From Heliocidaris tuberculata (lineage: Eukaryota; Echinodermata; Echinoidea; Camarodonta; Echinometridae), in the NCBI GenBank assembly GCA_025618425.1, contig CM046842.1, positions 34,601,188 to 34,665,187 of the forward strand: a stretch of DNA of 64,000 nt, in the 5' to 3' direction. The notes beneath the pieces were generated by a model that had not been told where the DNA came from, searched no databases, and was given only the letters and a program-made list of their open reading frames with translations. The position numbers were made by a program, and so were the translations under genes. Below are positions 47,876 to 64,000 of this stretch, one piece after another; position 1 is the stretch's first letter; the number at the start of each line of letters is the position of its first letter.

Positions 47876-49000
47876 TGCATACTCGTACTTAAAACTGTAG
47901 AATATTGCAGAATATCTCTAAAAACAGTATGTACTATTTTGGTAGAAATTCCCCTGTGTTTCGCAATCTACGATGTAAACTATTTGTAGGACCTATTTGC
48001 AGGCCGCATTAACAATTTAGGGGGAGGGGGGGGGAGGGGCGGAGGACACATTTCCCTGGAATTATTTGAAGAGCGTTTTTCCGATCGGTCAATATGCGAC
48101 CTCACAAAATTATAAACATAAATCAACCGAGGAATCCGCCAAAATGCAAATTTGTTATACTATAAAAATGCAACCCCCCCTTTTTTTTTGGGGGGGGGGT
48201 ATGAACCATCACAAATGCCTCCTCACCCATCCGACCTGTTCTCCCCTCCATGCTGAGTGGATGACCCCGGCACTGGCGGGGATATAGATTTGCATGCATT
48301 GGAGGCTCGGTGGAAGGTATGCGACAGTTCTGCTGCAATTGAGTTGTCTTCCAACATGCACCACGCACATTGTCACTGGTCACATTTCTGAGTTAATATG
48401 GACTTCGTCATCTTTTGACTGATTCATTACTGTGATGGAATAAGATTTGGAAACATCAGTGTGAGATTATATTTCTTCATTAACAATCTGTTTAATTATT
48501 TTGGCGCCGCAGCTGTCATTGAGCAACGACCGAGAATATCGAGCAACGACCACCCTGTAGAATCAGTGGTAATTTGATGGGCTTCATAGTGATTAAAAAT
48601 AAGACAAAGTAGGAGACATTATGAGACATGAAAAATTACAAATAATTTAAGTAGCCTTCTTTCTTCCGCAACTTTGAAACAGATCAAAATGAATAATGGA
48701 TGTTCAAGTGGGATATGTTTTTATTTTCATTGTTTTTTCTCTTTGAAGGGTTAGGGATTTGAGGATCCGTATGTAATTGTAATACCAATTTCACTGTATG
48801 ATGGGATAGAAATGATAGAATCTAATAGATAATTTATAATACAGAGTATTGTTAACAATGGATCACACCCATCTTTATTGTAATTATGTGACGTCATAAC
48901 ATATTAATGAAACCTTTTGTCATTAACATGACTGCTATTATCGTTACAGGCAAATCACTGTATCATTACTATCATTACTCTAAGTTTGCATGAGAGGGAG

Positions 49001-49049
<49 letters not shown>

Positions 49050-49692
49050 CATATTCGCTAATTTCATGAAAAAAGAGTTATAGAGGCAAAGCTGGAGAGG
49101 AAACCGTTTCCTTGTTGTTGTTTTTTTCTAATGAAACATAATTATTTACATTGTGATCACCTGCATAAATAGAAATCTCAAATTGTGTGTTAATAGATGT
49201 CTAACCTTTCTATGAGATTCTCTTACACAAAATGACAACAATTATCACCTTTTTCATTTTTTTTTGACCGAGTACTCTCTGCTGTATGTAAGGACATGAC
49301 AATATTCTTATCTAATATTTTGAACACAACTTCAAAGGAAAAGAGTATTTAATTACAAGCGTAAACTAAGTTTGTTAATTTAATGCATTGTATTATGGGA
49401 CAATTGTTCCCGAATTTGATTTGATTAGATTTATTGTTTCCGTTTCAAAATAATCATACATGATGCATGTACATATTGATTTAATCATTAAACATAAAAC
49501 AATGTAATAACTTTGTATATATCAAATTAACAGTACATAGATAAGGGTATTGAGAAGAGTACGAAACATTATTCAAACAGATGGATCATTATTGACCTTA
49601 CATATACAATTAAACAGATTAAGCATGCTAAAAAAGCAATGCTTGTATGATGCATGGCCCAAATGTTTAATATTTCATCTTGTACATGACCA
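47876..49692. other. Single-copy intergenic DNA
   Basis: AT-rich, with G/C runs near 48,020-48,200 and a GA microsatellite at about 48,990-49,050. I see no gene here. Confidence 0.5.
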
Positions 49693-49850
49693 GGGCCCCG
49701 TTGCATAAAACTTACCATTAACGGTAACTCTGCTATTAGTGGTAACTACCATGGTAACATCACTCAACAGCCAATCAAAATCAAGGTTTCCATGGAGTTA
49801 CCATTGATGGCAAAGTTACAGTTAATGGTAAGTTTTATGCAACGGGGCCC
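49693..49850. mobile_element. Foldback MITE, GGGCCCCGTTGCATAAAAC family
   Basis: The ends GGGCCCCGTTGCATAAAACT and GTTTTATGCAACGGGGCCC are near-perfect inverted copies, and the inner part continues to pair (TTACCATTAACGGTAACT with AGTTACAGTTAATGGTAA). Confidence 0.88.
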
Positions 49851-49999
49851 AGTTCAGTATTCCTTATACATTTAGTGGTCAGTCTAAACGTGTGAAATTG
49901 TGAACATTCATAAGTTTCTTATTGTTTGTCGGATTTTTTTGTCCCATCAAATTAATCTTTCACTGATATCTCTGGTTTAAAACTAAAGCAAATTATTCT

Positions 50000-50375
50000 A
50001 GGATTTCCCTCCATTCTAACACTTTCTTCATTCAATTACGTCCCAAAATTTCGTCACCTTGCACCTCTCATGGTCAGTTTCGTCGTTACTAGTTGTAGTT
50101 AGTCATTTATTTTAGAACTTGATCCAATCAATTCCATCAGTTTGCATGAAATTTCGTCCAAGTCAAATCAATTTCGTCATCCCTAGCTGACAATATACGA
50201 TTGCATGAATCAATTTAGTCATTTTGCAATCAGTTTCGTCAAAGCCTTATTCAAATACATCACTCGTTCGTTTACTATTAGGGATAATTGCTGATTTCTT
50301 ATCTTGAATTTCGACAAAACATTCACGAAAGTAAGAATGTCGGTTCACTCTCAAATTAAAGGCTTGAATTTATTT

Positions 50376-50437
<62 letters not shown>

Positions 50438-50795
50438 CAATAACTAAGGAAGCATACATGGATTATGAAAATATGTCTGTTTTGTCCTTTGGATGGTTTT
50501 AGATCGATGTCATGTCTATGCGACAAATTGGAACAAAATTTTAAAAATTTAATTGCACAAGGACGAATTCAAACATTATTCTGCAGCTGATCTTCATGTG
50601 AGACGAATTCGGATGAAATGTGACGAAAATTAGTGGACAAGTGTTGAAATTGATTGACCATTGACCAACTTGAATGAAAAAAAAAATGACTAACTTGACA
50701 TTGACTTTTGCACATTTTTTCATGGTTAAAGGATAAAAGTGAAGTGACCAATGATGAAGTTTAATGAAAAAGTGTTACCATGAATGCGAAATCCT
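50000..50795. mobile_element. TTTCGTC/GACGAATT foldback element, subtype A
   Basis: The outer ends AGGATTTC..CATTCTAACACTTT and AAAGTGTTACCATG..GAAATCCT pair imperfectly. The left half is rich in TTTCGTC and the right half in GACGAATTC. A (TA)n run sits at about 50,381-50,434. It lies about 280 bases upstream of the TATA box of LRR gene 2. Confidence 0.75.
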
Positions 50796-51075
50796 ATATC
50801 AGGCTTGGATTACCCTCTTATAGATATGAATACAATCACATAATTGTGTTTTTAAGTCTGCATGGTCCATTTTTAGAGTTTATTTTGTGTAGAAGAATAT
50901 TTGAGACATTAATCGTTCAAACACAGTGTCAGATTTACGGGCCATTTAGTATTTGATAGATTCAATTCCAAGGTTCATAACTTAAGAAGTAAAAAATTAT
51001 CTGAAAGATAGATTTTGATCAGTGCTAAACTTCATGATGTAGCCTGATTAAATATTAGCAAACATTTATCATTGG

Positions 51076-51084
51076 TATAAAAAG
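51076..51084 (+). promoter_or_regulatory. TATA box candidate for LRR gene 2
   Basis: TATAAAAAG, 255 bases upstream of the start codon. Transcription would begin near 51,105, leaving room for a short non-coding exon and an intron that ends at 51,294. No motif in the flanks confirms the start site. Confidence 0.5.
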
Positions 51085-51269
51085 AGTGGAACTATCGCTT
51101 ATCCAGTCTTAGGCTTTGTCCAATAGTGTGACTGGGAAGAGGGTTTAAGGATAGGTTTCAGGGGTTAATTGTCACTCCAAATTGATTGATATTTTGCCTC
51201 CATTGGTAAAATCCTTCCATCGCATCGATATGATGTATAATTATTTTGATAGCAAGTTGTTTTTATAAT

Positions 51270-51294
51270 TCTGTCTTTCCCTTTTATCTACTAG
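51270..51294 (+). promoter_or_regulatory. Probable 5'UTR intron acceptor of LRR gene 2
   Basis: The pyrimidine tract TTCTGTCTTTCCCTTTTATC followed by TACTAG ends at 51,294, 36 bases before the ATG. Near-identical sequence lies before the ATG of LRR gene 1, so the non-coding first exon is probably shared. Confidence 0.55.
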
Positions 51295-51330
51295 ATATTT
51301 TTATGGAGTATTTTAGGACATAGATCGAAG

Positions 51331-63539
<12,209 letters not shown>

Positions 63540-64000
63540 GTAAGTAGGATCATTCCATTTCTGTTTGGGGTGTTTAATGTCATTGTTGTGCTAATTACCG
63601 AGTGGATTCTTCCACATTAAGTTTAGGGATTTACAAGTATTTTTCATAATTTGATATGTAATGAACAAAGACTCATTTTATTTGGTTTTTTATCTCACTT
63701 AGATTAACATTTGGATTTTGCTATCAGGAGATGGTTTTATGTTTTTATATTTTATGTTAAAGAAAAATTTACAGTGAAAAATACTCCTGCAGGTGATGTT
63801 TGATACAATACAGTTTTTTTTTTTTTATGAAGGAAGAGTTCTGTAAAAGGATATGTCAGGCGACTTTATTTGCCAAGATATAGTATAGATTTCTGTTTTA
63901 TACTGCAGAAGTTTGTAAATTGCAGTGGGCAAGTTCAAGCTAATTTGTCCAATACGTTACATCACATTACATACATTACATTACATCGCATCACATCTTA

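Overview
This is animal nuclear DNA: AT-rich, full of microsatellites, tRNA-derived SINEs, non-LTR retrotransposons and palindromic foldback elements, with genes split into short GT-AG exons. The dispersed palindromes beginning GGGCCCCGTTTCATAAAAC, the style of the leucine-rich-repeat (LRR) genes and the LINE types suggest a marine deuterostome, most likely an echinoderm such as a sea urchin. That assignment is inference; no species marker is present.

Layout. (1) 429-18,773, minus strand: the first 20 coding exons of a secreted or membrane-anchored LRR protein, running off the left edge. (2) 19,093-46,855: two nearly identical direct repeats of about 13.78 kb. Each holds two dead LINEs and several foldback elements, and neither holds a convincing cellular gene. 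(3) 46,856-51,294: single-copy intergenic DNA ending in a TATA box. (4) 51,331-63,539, plus strand: the first 10 coding exons of a paralogous LRR gene, running off the right edge.

The two LRR genes are head to head (divergent). Exons 2-10 have identical lengths in both (154, 66, 72, 66, 78, 69, 150, 72 and 72 bases) and identical splice phases: phase 1 after exon 1, phase 2 after every later exon. Both begin with a signal peptide, a tyrosine/glycine-rich stretch and a two-cysteine cap, followed by about one LRR per exon. They are clearly an inverted gene duplication, with the tandem repeat lying between their 5' ends. Intron content has diverged: intron 2 of the plus-strand gene holds a nested stack of retroelements, while its counterpart in the minus-strand gene is about 560 bases.

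The most notable features are the recent tandem duplication with its microsatellite junction and clustered differences, the conserved paralog architecture, decayed exon-8 duplicates in both paralogs, and a dead LINE with an N-terminal PHD finger and an in-frame triplication in its endonuclease region. I found no CRISPR array, prokaryotic gene, rRNA or intact tRNA gene.
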